Part shown: piece after piece, positions 49,998 to 58,708 of the stretch
Position numbering within the stretch: position 1 is the stretch's first letter
How the letters are laid out: every line of letters begins with the position of its first letter
DNA from: Streptomyces sennicomposti
GTDB lineage: Bacteria; Actinomycetota; Actinomycetes; Streptomycetales; Streptomycetaceae
Assembly (NCBI RefSeq): GCF_019890635.1
Contig: NZ_JAIOAB010000035.1
Span: forward strand, 1 to 64,000
DNA length: 64,000 bases
Direction: 5' to 3'
Notes under the pieces: generated by a model
Database searches by the model: none
The model's input: the letters and a program-made list of their open reading frames with translations, nothing else
What the model was told of the DNA's origin: nothing
Made by a program: the position numbers and the translations under genes

Positions 49998-51527
49998 GTG
50001 ACTTCGCCTGCATCGACGGACAGCGTTCCGCCCCAGCTCAGCGCGGGGCCGCGCCCCGCACCGGGCCCGGCCGCCGACGAGGGACTGGCGCGGCGGCTGC
50101 GCGCGCTCGCCTGCACGGCGCCGCTGCACGACCTCGACGCCCGCAAGGCGAACCTCGCGGGCGAGTACTCGGTGTACGGCATGGCCGAGATCGCGCTCGC
50201 CGGCATCGACCTGGTCACCCTCAACATGGACTTCGACACCGGCGCCGACCACGACCAGATAGTGGCCCGGCTGATCCCGCGCGTCGCCGCCCAGGCCCCC
50301 GGCCGCCCGGCCGCCGAGCACGAGCGGGTGGCCCGCTGGGTCCTGGAGAACCTGATCAACGTCGGCAGCGTCGACCGCGGCTTCCGCGCGGTGTACGGCA
50401 CGTTCGGGCCGGACGGCGCCTATGTGCGCCGCGACTACGACTTCAAGCTCATCGAGGAGGTGCCGGGCCCCGGCGGCAGCGTCTACCTGCGCACCACCGA
50501 CGAGGCGGTCAACGTCCTCGTGGGCGCCCTGGACACCGATGTCACCAGCGCGCAGATCGCCGCCGAGGTCAAGCTCGAGGTGCTCATCAACCGCGGCCGC
50601 CTCGCCGACGCCCAGCTCGCCGCCGAACAGGCCCGTTACCGCACGGTGCAGTACTCCGAGACCCTGCGCCGCGCCCTGGAGGCCACCCGGCGCAACGTCC
50701 GCGCGGTGGACTGGCTCAACACCGTGCCCGACATGATCGCCGAGGCCCTGGACCACGTCGCCGACCGCTACCGGCACGAGAACGCGATCCTGACCAACAT
50801 CCGCCGGGCCCGCGACGAGACCGAGGAGCCCGAGCACAAGCGGCGCGCCGCAGAACTCGTCGACATCGTCAAGGACTGCATCCGCCGCCACACCCAGCTG
50901 CAGTCCCGGCTGCTGGAGGCCGGCCCCCTGTTCCGCGCCGAACAGGACCGCCAGGCCTTCGCCACGCCCCTGACCAGCTCGGGCACCGACCTCTACGGCC
51001 ATCTGCTCGCCCCCACCCTCCCGCTGCCCCTGGAGCAGGCCCGACGCGTCACGGACGCCTTCTTCGCCCGCGGCACCGGCCTGCGCACCCCGGTGTCCGT
51101 GCGGGTCGCCGACCTGGTGGACCTGCTGCTGACCCCGCCCCTGGAGCGCGAGCACCTCGGCGCGGAGATGCCCGAGCCGGACCTCATCGCCACACCGGAC
51201 GACAGCAGGTTCAGCGAGGAGCAACTGGCCGCCGCCATGGACCTGCTGGACCTGCCGGCGGACGCGCCCAGGCGGCTGTCCGGGCTGCTGGCCGAGGCGC
51301 GGCGGACCGGCGACTCCGATCTGGCCTACCTGGTCGCCCTGCTCGCCGTGCACGCCGCCAGCCCCCCGGTCGGCACCGCCTACCGGCAGGGCGAGCAGAA
51401 GCTGCTGTTCGCCGTGGACGACGGCACCGAGCTGGACGACCCCGAGTTCGGCGGCGCCGACCTCGTCGTCGGCACCGCGCTGCTGGACGCGGCCGGGATG
51501 GCCGCGGACCGGACGGAGGCGGCGTGA
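49998..51527 (+). CDS. Kleisin-like subunit of an SMC-type complex (MukF/MksF/JetA-like by architecture)
   Basis: 509 aa from GTG 49998. TAGTCT at 49985-49990 is right before it, so the mRNA may be leaderless. The N-terminal third holds winged-helix-like segments (GSVYLRTTDEAVNVLVGALDTD, residues ~160-185). The middle (about 190-320) is a long helical region with AEQARYRTVQYSETLRRALEATRRNV and RHENAILTNIRRARDETEEPEHKRRAAELVDIVKDC. A C-terminal module ends the protein. Position before an MksE-like and an SMC-like gene gives the MukF-MukE-MukB order. No enzyme motif is present. The kleisin role is inferred from architecture. Confidence 0.55.
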   Translation: MTSPASTDSVPPQLSAGPRPAPGPAADEGLARRLRALACTAPLHDLDARKANLAGEYSVYGMAEIALAGIDLVTLNMDFDTGADHDQIVARLIPRVAAQAPGRPAAEHERVARWVLENLINVGSVDRGFRAVYGTFGPDGAYVRRDYDFKLIEEVPGPGGSVYLRTTDEAVNVLVGALDTDVTSAQIAAEVKLEVLINRGRLADAQLAAEQARYRTVQYSETLRRALEATRRNVRAVDWLNTVPDMIAEALDHVADRYRHENAILTNIRRARDETEEPEHKRRAAELVDIVKDCIRRHTQLQSRLLEAGPLFRAEQDRQAFATPLTSSGTDLYGHLLAPTLPLPLEQARRVTDAFFARGTGLRTPVSVRVADLVDLLLTPPLEREHLGAEMPEPDLIATPDDSRFSEEQLAAAMDLLDLPADAPRRLSGLLAEARRTGDSDLAYLVALLAVHAASPPVGTAYRQGEQKLLFAVDDGTELDDPEFGGADLVVGTALLDAAGMAADRTEAA

Positions 51528-51952
51528 CCACTTCGCCGCCGGCGTCCGGGAGCCGCGGTGCGCCGCCGGGCCGCGACCGGACGTCCCCGCGCCCCCGTAC
51601 GTCCCCGCGCCCCCGTCGGGACGCCGGCTCCGGGGCCGCGTACCGCCCGGAGAGCGCTCGCACCCGGGCCACGTACCGCCTTAACGGCGCCGGCTCCCGG
51701 GCCACGTACCGCCTTAACGGTGTCGGCTCCCAGGCCCCGTACCGGCTCCGGGACGCCGGCTCCCAGGCCACGTACCGGCTTCGGGGCATCGGCACCGAGG
51801 CCGCGTACCGCCCTGGGGACGCGTGCGCACGCCGTACCCCCTTCGGGGCGTCCGCCTCCGAGCCCGGGGACCCGTCCCGGGCGCCCGCCACCAGAACCAT
51901 CCGCGAGACCGAGGAGTTGTGTGTCCGTGACCGAGCACGTCGACCGGAGTGA
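51524..51952 (+). other. Translationally coupled repeat ORF between SMC-operon genes 1 and 2 (coding status doubtful)
   Basis: A GTG at 51524 overlaps the kleisin-like stop (GTGA) and opens a 142-codon frame ending at 51952. It consists of repeated 11-residue units of the type GSRATYRLNGA and has no recognised domain. The frame of the MksE-like protein is also open through this stretch, so the repeat could alternatively be an N-terminal extension of that protein. It may equally be an untranslated spacer. The 399 bp hold nothing else but the 33-bp array and an 18-bp duplication near 51583-51618. Confidence 0.35.
51626..51823. repeat. 33-bp minisatellite, six units, inside the SMC operon
   Basis: Units begin at 51626, 51659, 51692, 51725, 51758 and 51791, each 33 bp and built around GGCTCCCRGGCCACGTACCG. 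Two units carry CTTAACGG, unusually A+T-rich here. Being a multiple of three, it stays open in all three frames. Confidence 0.9.
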
Positions 51953-52817
51953 GCCGGACCTCGACGGCGCGCCCACGTCGGCCGCCGTCACGCCCGCCGA
52001 CGCCGCCGACGCGGCCCGACTCGTCGCCTTCGGGCTGCAGCCCAAACTGCAGCCCGCCCGCGACCAGGAGTACGCCGAGCTGCTGCGCCGCCACCGCGAG
52101 GACCCGGCGTTCGCCCGGCTCGCCGACGCCGTGGCCGCCGGCCTCGGGCTCGTCGTCCTGGAGGTGTCCCCGCGCGCGGGCATGGCGGTGACCGCCGCCG
52201 AGGACTCGGTGTTCGCCGTCCGCATGGGCGACTACGCGCGCCGCGCCGCCACCGACTCCGGCGACCGGTTCCTGCACGGCCTCGCCCACCTCGCGGTGGC
52301 CGCCCTCGCCTTCCCCCGCCCCGAGGACCTCGCCGACGACGCCTACATCGGACGCGTCACCGTCAACGGCGTCGACGCCTTCGTCCGCCAGGCCTGCCGC
52401 CGCCTGGAGGAACGCGCGGAGGAGCAGGGCGAGAACACCGACCCGGCCACCGACGCGCCCGGCCTGGAGGCCGCCTGGCGGATCTGGGCCAGGCGCAGCG
52501 CCACCGGCGCCACCAAGGACGCCCGCCGGCCCGCCGCCTCCACCACCGGCATCGTCGCCAAGGCCCTGGCGTTCCTCACCGACTCCGGGTTCCTGCAGCG
52601 CACCGGCGACGAGAGCGGCGGCACCTACCGCACCACCGCCCGCTACCAGCTCCAGGTGCGCGACCTGGCGGGCGCCGCCGCCATGGCCGAACTCCTCGAC
52701 CTCGGCATCGTCCCCGTCACCGACGGCACACCGAGCCTGCTGCCCGCCGAGGACTCCGACGACCTGGAACTGGTGGCCGACGCCGGCCTGCCGTTCCACG
52801 CGCCCACCCAGCCCTGA
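51927..52817 (+). CDS. MukE/MksE/JetB-like winged-helix subunit
   Basis: 296 aa from GTG 51927, or 298 from GTG 51921; GAGGAG is 10 or 4 bases upstream respectively. The frame is open further 5' through the 33-bp repeats. Residues ~40-200 are helical (FARLADAVAAGLGLVVLEVSPRAGMAV). A winged helix near 205-250 (TTGIVAKALAFLTDSGFLQRTGDESGGTYRTTARYQLQVRDLA) is typical of MksE/DUF4194-type subunits. It sits between the kleisin-like and SMC-like genes, 38 bp before the latter. Function inferred from the operon. Confidence 0.55.
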   Translation: MTEHVDRSEPDLDGAPTSAAVTPADAADAARLVAFGLQPKLQPARDQEYAELLRRHREDPAFARLADAVAAGLGLVVLEVSPRAGMAVTAAEDSVFAVRMGDYARRAATDSGDRFLHGLAHLAVAALAFPRPEDLADDAYIGRVTVNGVDAFVRQACRRLEERAEEQGENTDPATDAPGLEAAWRIWARRSATGATKDARRPAASTTGIVAKALAFLTDSGFLQRTGDESGGTYRTTARYQLQVRDLAGAAAMAELLDLGIVPVTDGTPSLLPAEDSDDLELVADAGLPFHAPTQP

Positions 52818-52855
52818 ACCCTGCCGAACCGCACGAAGACTGACGAGAGTCCGCC

Positions 52856-55800
52856 ATGTACGAGCTGTCCCGGGTCCGCCTCTACTCCATCGGACCCGCC
52901 GGTGCGCGCTACGCCGACACCGTGCTTGACCTGCGGGGCGTGGGCCGGCCGGTGCCCGACCCCGCGCCCACCCAGGCGGAGTTCTTCGAGGAGGAGCCGG
53001 TCGGCCCGCCGCGCCGCCCCGCACCCGCCGGCGTGCTCTTCCTGGAGAACGGCGGCGGCAAGTCGGTCCTGCTCAAGCTGATCTTCTCCGTGATGCTGCC
53101 CGGCCACCGCAACACCCTCGGCGGCGCCAGCTCCGGCGTGCTGCGCAAGTTCCTGCTCGCCGACGACTGCGGGCACGTCGCGCTGGAGTGGCAGCACGTG
53201 CAGACCGGCGAGTGCGTGGTCGTGGGCAAGGTCAGCGAGTGGCGCGGACGCCAGGTCTCCAACGACCCCCGCAAGTTCGCCGAGGCCTGGTACTCCTTCC
53301 GGCCCGGCCCCGGCCTCACCCTGGACAACCTGCCCGTCGCCGAGGCCACCTCCGTACGCCCGCCCGCCGAGGGAGTCTCCGGCGCCCGGGGCCGGCGGCG
53401 CACCATGAAGGGCTTCCGCGACGCCCTCACCGAGGCCGGCAAGGCCTACCCGCACCTGGAGGTGCACTGGGAGGAGATCCACGACCGCTGGATCGAACAC
53501 CTCGGCGACCTCGGCCTCGACCCCGAACTCTTCCGCTACCAGCGCGAGATGAACGCCGACGAGGGCGAGGCGGCCGGCCTGTTCGCGGTGAAGAAGGACT
53601 CCGACTTCACCGACCTGCTGCTGCGCGCCGTCACCGACACCCGCGACACCGACGGCCTCGCCGACCTGGTCAGCGGCTTCGGCAACAAGCTCGGCCGGCG
53701 CTCCGAACTGATCGCCGAACGCGACTTCACCGCCGGCTCGGCCGACCTGCTCGGCCGGATCGTCGAGGCCGCCGAGGCCCGCACCCGCGCGCGCGACATC
53801 CACGCCGCGGCCGAACGCCGCACCCGCACCCTGGTACGCCGGCTGTCCGCCCGGGCCGTGCAGGAGCGGGTCCGGGCCGCCGACCTCGCCCAGCAGGTCA
53901 CCGCCGCCGCCCACACCGTCACCCAGTGCGAGAGCGCCCGCGAACGCAGCTCCCTGATCGCCGCCGAACTCGCCTACCGGCACGCCTCCCTCGCGCTGGC
54001 CGCGGCCGAGAAGTCCGCCGCGGCCCAGAAGCGGGAACTGGCCGACGCGCGCACCCTGCACTCCGCCTGGCAGGCAGCCGAGGCCGTGCTGCGCCACCGC
54101 GCCGCCGCGGACCGGGTGGCCCGCGTCTCCGCCGCGATCCAGGAGGCCGAACGGGACGCCGCGCCCGCGCTCGCCGCCCGCGCCAAGGCCGCCGTCGACC
54201 TCGTACGGGCCCTGCACGCGGCGGCCGAGAGCGCCGAGACCCTCGCCAACGAGGGCGAGGAGCGCTCCGCGCAGCTCCAGGAGACCGGCGAGACCGCCCA
54301 CCGGGACGCCACCGCCGCCGCCACCGAGGCCCAGCGCGCCCGCAGCGAGGCCGGCCATCTGCGCCAGCGGCTGGCGGAGGTCGAACAGGAGACGGCGGAG
54401 GCCGTCCGGGCCGGCTGGCTGGACGACAGCACCCCCGACGCCGACCCGGCGCGCGCGGCGCTCGCCGCCAGCGACGCCGAGAAGACCGCCGTCGCCGCCT
54501 GGGACCAGGCCCGCGAGACCTCCCGCAAGGCCTCCGAAGGCGCCCGTGAGGCGGCCTCGGCCGAGTCCCGCGCCGAACTCACCGCCGCCCGCGCTGCCGA
54601 CGCGGCGGCCGCGGCCCGGCGGGCGTACGAGGCCGAGCACCGCACCGCCGAGGCCCTGGCGGCCGAGGAACGGCTCGCCGAACTGCTGAGCCTGCCGGCC
54701 GCCGCCCCCACCGGACGGGCCGGGGTCCCCGGCCCCCGCACGGCGGTCGAGGACCCGCTGAGTGGGCCCGCGCGGGCAGCGGCCACCGGAGCGACGGGGA
54801 CGGGCACACGGCCGGACGGCGCGGACGCCGCGCCGCAGGGCCGCGCGGACGGCGATACGGCCGTGCCGGCGCCCGGCACCGGCGGGAACGGCTCCACGGC
54901 CGCGAGCCGGGCGGGCGCGCCGGCCGGCCGCGCACCCCGCCCCCTCGCCGACGGCCCCCTCACGGTGGAGGACCTGGACCGCTTCGCCGACGAGCTGCGC
55001 GAACTCCTCGACACCGCCGTCTCCTCCGCCGAACGGCACCTGTTCGAACTGCGCACCGCCGCCGCCGACGACGCCCGCATCCTCGGCGCGCTCGGCGACG
55101 GGGGGCTGCTCCCGCCCGGGCCCGACGTCCTGGCCACCGTCGAGTTCCTCGGCGAGCACGGCATCCCCGCGCTGCCCGGCTGGCGCTACCTCGCCCAGGC
55201 CGTCGACCCCGCCGACCACGCGCGCGTGCTGGCCGCCCGCCCCGAACTCGTCGACGGCGTCATCATCACCGACCCCGACACGCACGCGCGGGCCCGCGCG
55301 GCCCTCGCCGACGCCGCCCTGCTGCCCCGGTCCGCCGTGGCCGTCGGCACCGCCGCCGCCCTGCTCGCCCCCACCCCCGCCGAGAACCTCACCGAGGGCG
55401 CGATCTTCCTCGTCACCCCGAACCCGGCCATGCACGACGAGCACGCCGCCGACGAGGAACGGCAGGCGCTGCGCGCGCGGGCGACCGAGCGGGACGAGGA
55501 GATCCGCCGGCTCGCCGCCCGGCTCGGCAAGGATCGCGAACTGGCCGCCCGGCTCGCCTCCTGGCGCACCGGCTGCCCCGCCGGACGCCTGAGCGAACTG
55601 GCCCGGGCCGCCCACGACGCCCGCGCCTTCGCCGAGGAGTCCGAGGCCGAACTGGCCGAGGCCCGCACCGCACGCGCGGAGGCCGAGGAGGCCGCCGCCG
55701 AGGCCGCGCAACTGCGCGACGAGCGCCAGGAGGCCGCACAGAAGGCCCGCCGCGCCGCCGACGCCCTCGCCGGGCTCGCCTTCCGGCTGCGCGAGCGCGC

Positions 55801-57670
55801 CGGCTGGCAGGCCAGGCTCCGCGAACTCGCCGACGAGGCCGCCGAGTCGGAGGCCCGCGCCCAGGCCTGTCTGGACCGGGCCCGCGCCGCCGACGAGGAC
55901 CGGAGGGCCGCCCAGCGCGCCGCCGACGACGCCCGCCGCACCGCCCGCGCGCTGCGCGCCGAGCGCTCCGAGATCGCCGGCGCCCCCGACGACCTGCCCG
56001 AGACCGACGGGGACGGGCCCAAGGCGTCCCTGCCGGCCCTGCGCGAGGCCTACCGCGCCGCCTCCCAGGTCTACGAGAAGGTCGGCGTCGGCGCCGATCT
56101 GCGCGCCGAGCAGGCGCGCGCGGAGAGCGACGAGAGCGCGGCCCGCGCCGAACTCGACCGGCTCAGCAACAAGGTCCGCACCCGTGCCGAGCAGCTCCTG
56201 CAGTCGCCCGACGGCTCCGACGGGCCGTCCCGGCAGGCCGCCGCGGCGCGGGCCGAGGAACTGGTGCAGCTCCTGGAGACCCGTATGTCCTCCGCGAGCG
56301 AACAGCTCGGCCGGCTGCGCGGCGAGGCCGAACGCCTCGCCCCCGAGGACGGCGAGCGGCACACCGAGCTGCCCGAGGAACTGCTCCCGCGCGACGCCGA
56401 GCACGCCCAGGCGCTGCTGCGCACGGCCACCGCCGAACTCGCCTCCCGCACCGAGGCGTTGGCCCAGGCCCGCGACGCGCACACCGAACTGCTGGAGGCC
56501 CACCGCGCCGCCGAGGACGCCGCGGGCGGCTTCGACGAGATCGCCGCCATGCTCCGCGACCTGCTGCGCGAGCACATCGCGGAGGACGAGCAGGAAACGC
56601 CGGAGCCTTACCCGGGCAGCCCCGAGGCGGCCCGGCAGGCCGCCGCCGAGGCCCGCCGGTCGCTGCGCGGCTGCGCCGCCGACCTGTCCGCCGCCGAGGC
56701 CGCCGTCCGCGAGGCGAGCGACGTCCTCGTCCGGCACGCCAACTCCACCCGGTACGAGCAGGTGCGCACCCCCGCCCGGCAGCAGATCCGCGAACTGCCC
56801 GCCTCCGCCCTGCCCGAGCACGCCCAGAAGTGGGCCGAGGCCTTCGCGCCCCGGCTGCGCGTCCTCACCGACGAACTCGCCCAGCTGGAACGCAACCGCG
56901 ACTCGATCGTGGACCGGCTGCGCGGCCTGGTCGAGTCCGCCCTCGCCACGCTCAGGTCAGCCCAGCGCCTGTCCCGGCTGCCGGAAGGACTCGGCGAGTG
57001 GTCCGGACAGGAGTTCCTGCGCATCCGCTTCGAGGAGCCCGACCAGGCCACGCTCACCGAGCGCCTGGGCGAGGTCATCGACGAGGCGACCCGGGCCGCC
57101 GTGAAGAAGAACTCCGACCTGCGGCGCGACGGCATGTCCCTGCTGCTGCGCGGTGTGGCCGCCGCGCTCCAGCCCAAGGGCGTCGCCGTGGAGATCCTCA
57201 AGCCGGACGCGGTGCTGCGCGCCGAACGCGTCCCGGTCGGGCAGATGGGCGACGTCTTCTCCGGCGGCCAGTTGCTCACCGCGGCCATCGCCCTGTACTG
57301 CACCATGGCCGCCCTGCGGAGCAACGACCGCGGCCACGACAAGCACCGTCACGCCGGCACGCTGTTCCTGGACAACCCCATCGGCCGGGCCAACGCCACC
57401 TATCTGCTGGAACTTCAGCGGGCCGTGTCCGACGCGCTCGGCGTCCAGCTCCTCTACACCACCGGCCTGTTCGACACGACGGCGCTGGCCGAGTTCCCGC
57501 TCGTCATCCGGCTGCGCAACGACGCCGACCTGAGGGCCGGGCTCAAGTACATCAGCGTGGAGGAGCACTTGAGGCCGGGCCTGCCGCAGGAGATCCCGTC
57601 CGGCGAGGCCGTGCACAGCGAGATCACCGCGACCCGCATGTTCAAGAAGCCCGCACCGAGCACTCCGTGA
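52856..57670 (+). CDS. SMC-like coiled-coil ATPase (MukB/MksB/JetC-type)
   Basis: 1604 aa. N-terminal ATPase half: GVLFLENGGGKSVLLKLIF with Walker A at ~64-72. Two very long Ala/Glu/Arg-rich coiled coils (about 330-610 and 870-1370) flank a central globular hinge-like domain (about 705-865, with GGLLPPGPDVLATVEFLGEHGIPALPGWRYLA). C-terminal half: signature MGDVFSGGQLLTAAIAL at ~1465, then Walker B TLFLDNPIGRANATYLLEL at ~1500. A Pro/Gly/Ala-rich linker (~615-700) precedes the hinge. Walker B has Asn where most SMCs carry the catalytic Glu. Last gene of the operon; no JetD/MksG follows. Probably organises or guards DNA. Confidence 0.75.
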   Translation: MYELSRVRLYSIGPAGARYADTVLDLRGVGRPVPDPAPTQAEFFEEEPVGPPRRPAPAGVLFLENGGGKSVLLKLIFSVMLPGHRNTLGGASSGVLRKFLLADDCGHVALEWQHVQTGECVVVGKVSEWRGRQVSNDPRKFAEAWYSFRPGPGLTLDNLPVAEATSVRPPAEGVSGARGRRRTMKGFRDALTEAGKAYPHLEVHWEEIHDRWIEHLGDLGLDPELFRYQREMNADEGEAAGLFAVKKDSDFTDLLLRAVTDTRDTDGLADLVSGFGNKLGRRSELIAERDFTAGSADLLGRIVEAAEARTRARDIHAAAERRTRTLVRRLSARAVQERVRAADLAQQVTAAAHTVTQCESARERSSLIAAELAYRHASLALAAAEKSAAAQKRELADARTLHSAWQAAEAVLRHRAAADRVARVSAAIQEAERDAAPALAARAKAAVDLVRALHAAAESAETLANEGEERSAQLQETGETAHRDATAAATEAQRARSEAGHLRQRLAEVEQETAEAVRAGWLDDSTPDADPARAALAASDAEKTAVAAWDQARETSRKASEGAREAASAESRAELTAARAADAAAAARRAYEAEHRTAEALAAEERLAELLSLPAAAPTGRAGVPGPRTAVEDPLSGPARAAATGATGTGTRPDGADAAPQGRADGDTAVPAPGTGGNGSTAASRAGAPAGRAPRPLADGPLTVEDLDRFADELRELLDTAVSSAERHLFELRTAAADDARILGALGDGGLLPPGPDVLATVEFLGEHGIPALPGWRYLAQAVDPADHARVLAARPELVDGVIITDPDTHARARAALADAALLPRSAVAVGTAAALLAPTPAENLTEGAIFLVTPNPAMHDEHAADEERQALRARATERDEEIRRLAARLGKDRELAARLASWRTGCPAGRLSELARAAHDARAFAEESEAELAEARTARAEAEEAAAEAAQLRDERQEAAQKARRAADALAGLAFRLRERAGWQARLRELADEAAESEARAQACLDRARAADEDRRAAQRAADDARRTARALRAERSEIAGAPDDLPETDGDGPKASLPALREAYRAASQVYEKVGVGADLRAEQARAESDESAARAELDRLSNKVRTRAEQLLQSPDGSDGPSRQAAAARAEELVQLLETRMSSASEQLGRLRGEAERLAPEDGERHTELPEELLPRDAEHAQALLRTATAELASRTEALAQARDAHTELLEAHRAAEDAAGGFDEIAAMLRDLLREHIAEDEQETPEPYPGSPEAARQAAAEARRSLRGCAADLSAAEAAVREASDVLVRHANSTRYEQVRTPARQQIRELPASALPEHAQKWAEAFAPRLRVLTDELAQLERNRDSIVDRLRGLVESALATLRSAQRLSRLPEGLGEWSGQEFLRIRFEEPDQATLTERLGEVIDEATRAAVKKNSDLRRDGMSLLLRGVAAALQPKGVAVEILKPDAVLRAERVPVGQMGDVFSGGQLLTAAIALYCTMAALRSNDRGHDKHRHAGTLFLDNPIGRANATYLLELQRAVSDALGVQLLYTTGLFDTTALAEFPLVIRLRNDADLRAGLKYISVEEHLRPGLPQEIPSGEAVHSEITATRMFKKPAPSTP

Positions 57671-57729
57671 CCGACCAGGCGTGACCGACGACGGGGGAGC
57701 GAGGCGGCCTCCACGGGTGCCAGGCGCCC

Positions 57730-58287
57730 CTACGGGTGGGAGAGCTGCCCCGCGCCGCCCCGGCGGCGTATTCGCTCCTGCGTCCGCTCGGCCGCCCGCG
57801 CCTCCCGCCGGGCCCGGCGCCGCTCGCGCCTGAGGGCCCGCGCGGTGCTGTTGGGCGCCGAGACCACGCCGTTGCGCTGGTTCCACACCTGGCGGGTCAC
57901 CCACACGTCGAGCGCCGCCCAGGTGGCCACCACCGTGCTGGCCACACTGCTGATGACCATCGGGAAGGCCAGCCAGGACCCGGCCATGGTGCACAGGAAC
58001 GCCACCACGGCCTGGATCAGCGTGACGGCGATGATCAGCACCGCCCGCACCGCCGCCTCGCGCACGGGGTCCGGCAGCCTGCGCCGCCGCGCCGGCTCCT
58101 CCACCCACAGCGGCCGGTAGGCGGGCTGCGCGGCGGGTTCCTCCTCGTACGCGGGCCGGTCGCGGCCGCGTACGGGGTCCCGGCCGGCCCTGGCCGCCGG
58201 AATGTCGTGATCCGGCGCCCGCCGGACCGACGCCGGCCGCGCACCACCCCTGCCGACGGCCCTCTCGTGCCGCTCCGCCGTGTCCAT
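57730..58287 (-). CDS. Hypothetical membrane protein with Arg-rich ends
   Basis: 185 aa from ATG 58287 (MDTAERHERAVG). A long polar, Arg/Pro-rich N-terminal part (1-75) precedes two transmembrane helices (about 82-105 and 108-130: VREAAVRAVLIIAVTLIQAVVAFLCTM, SWLAFPMVISSVASTVVATWAAL). The tail is very basic (RREARAAERTQERIRRRGG). The basic tail could contact nucleic acid or lipid head groups. Convergent with the SMC operon, so not part of it. No family recognised. Confidence 0.65.
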   Translation of the reverse strand: MDTAERHERAVGRGGARPASVRRAPDHDIPAARAGRDPVRGRDRPAYEEEPAAQPAYRPLWVEEPARRRRLPDPVREAAVRAVLIIAVTLIQAVVAFLCTMAGSWLAFPMVISSVASTVVATWAALDVWVTRQVWNQRNGVVSAPNSTARALRRERRRARREARAAERTQERIRRRGGAGQLSHP

Positions 58288-58708
58288 CAACGTGTCACTC
58301 CCCACCGCCAGCAGACCGCTCGCCCCGGCGTCCGAAGAACCGGCTCCCCAGTGGGCTGCCCGGCTTGCGCTGTTTTACGCCGCCCGGGTGCGGGACGCGG
58401 CTCCAGTGACTCATTCCGCCCCCATGCCCCATGTGTAAGGACGAGCGGGACGCCGTGAAGATTCCCGGCAGACGAAAAATATCGGCCAATGGATCAGGTC
58501 GGCCCGCCCGGTCCGGCGCACCCGCCACCTTCGCATTCCGGGCAGCCATCTCCCGCCATGCCCGGACAACTCGCCATCTGTCGCCGCTGGCGCGGAAGTT
58601 CGGCTTCCGTTCGCGCCTTCGAGATACCTGTGCGTCGGTAGTAGGCTCGCGCCGTTTGTTGACGCACATGTGTACCCCCGGCCGGTGGGGGTCGAGCTGG
58701 GGGAGGCC
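58288..58708. other. Promoter region of the cvnABC set
   Basis: 421 bp between divergent genes. The centre (58370-58500) is less G+C-rich (TGTTTTACGCC, CGAAAAATATCGGCC). TAGGCT near 58643 could be a -10 for cvnA, with TGTGCG upstream. A GGGGGAGG site precedes the ATG at 58709. A 116-codon ORF over 58431-58778 overlaps the cvnA start and does not look real. Confidence 0.45.

Noticed and set aside
51626..51823. CRISPR array
   Set aside because: Units are directly adjacent with no unique spacers, and no cas genes are present. The same applies to the 42-bp array at 9258-9509.
52643..56821. 1392-codon open frame antisense to the SMC-like gene
   Set aside because: It is a shadow of the third-position G/C bias. 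Its Gly/Ala/Val/Leu/Arg composition has no domain, and the sense strand has clear ATPase motifs.
49998..57670. Complete Wadjet (JetABCD) defence system
   Set aside because: No JetD/MksG Toprim-type gene adjoins. Calling it anti-plasmid Wadjet would go beyond the sequence, so it is reported as a Muk/Mks/Jet-like complex.
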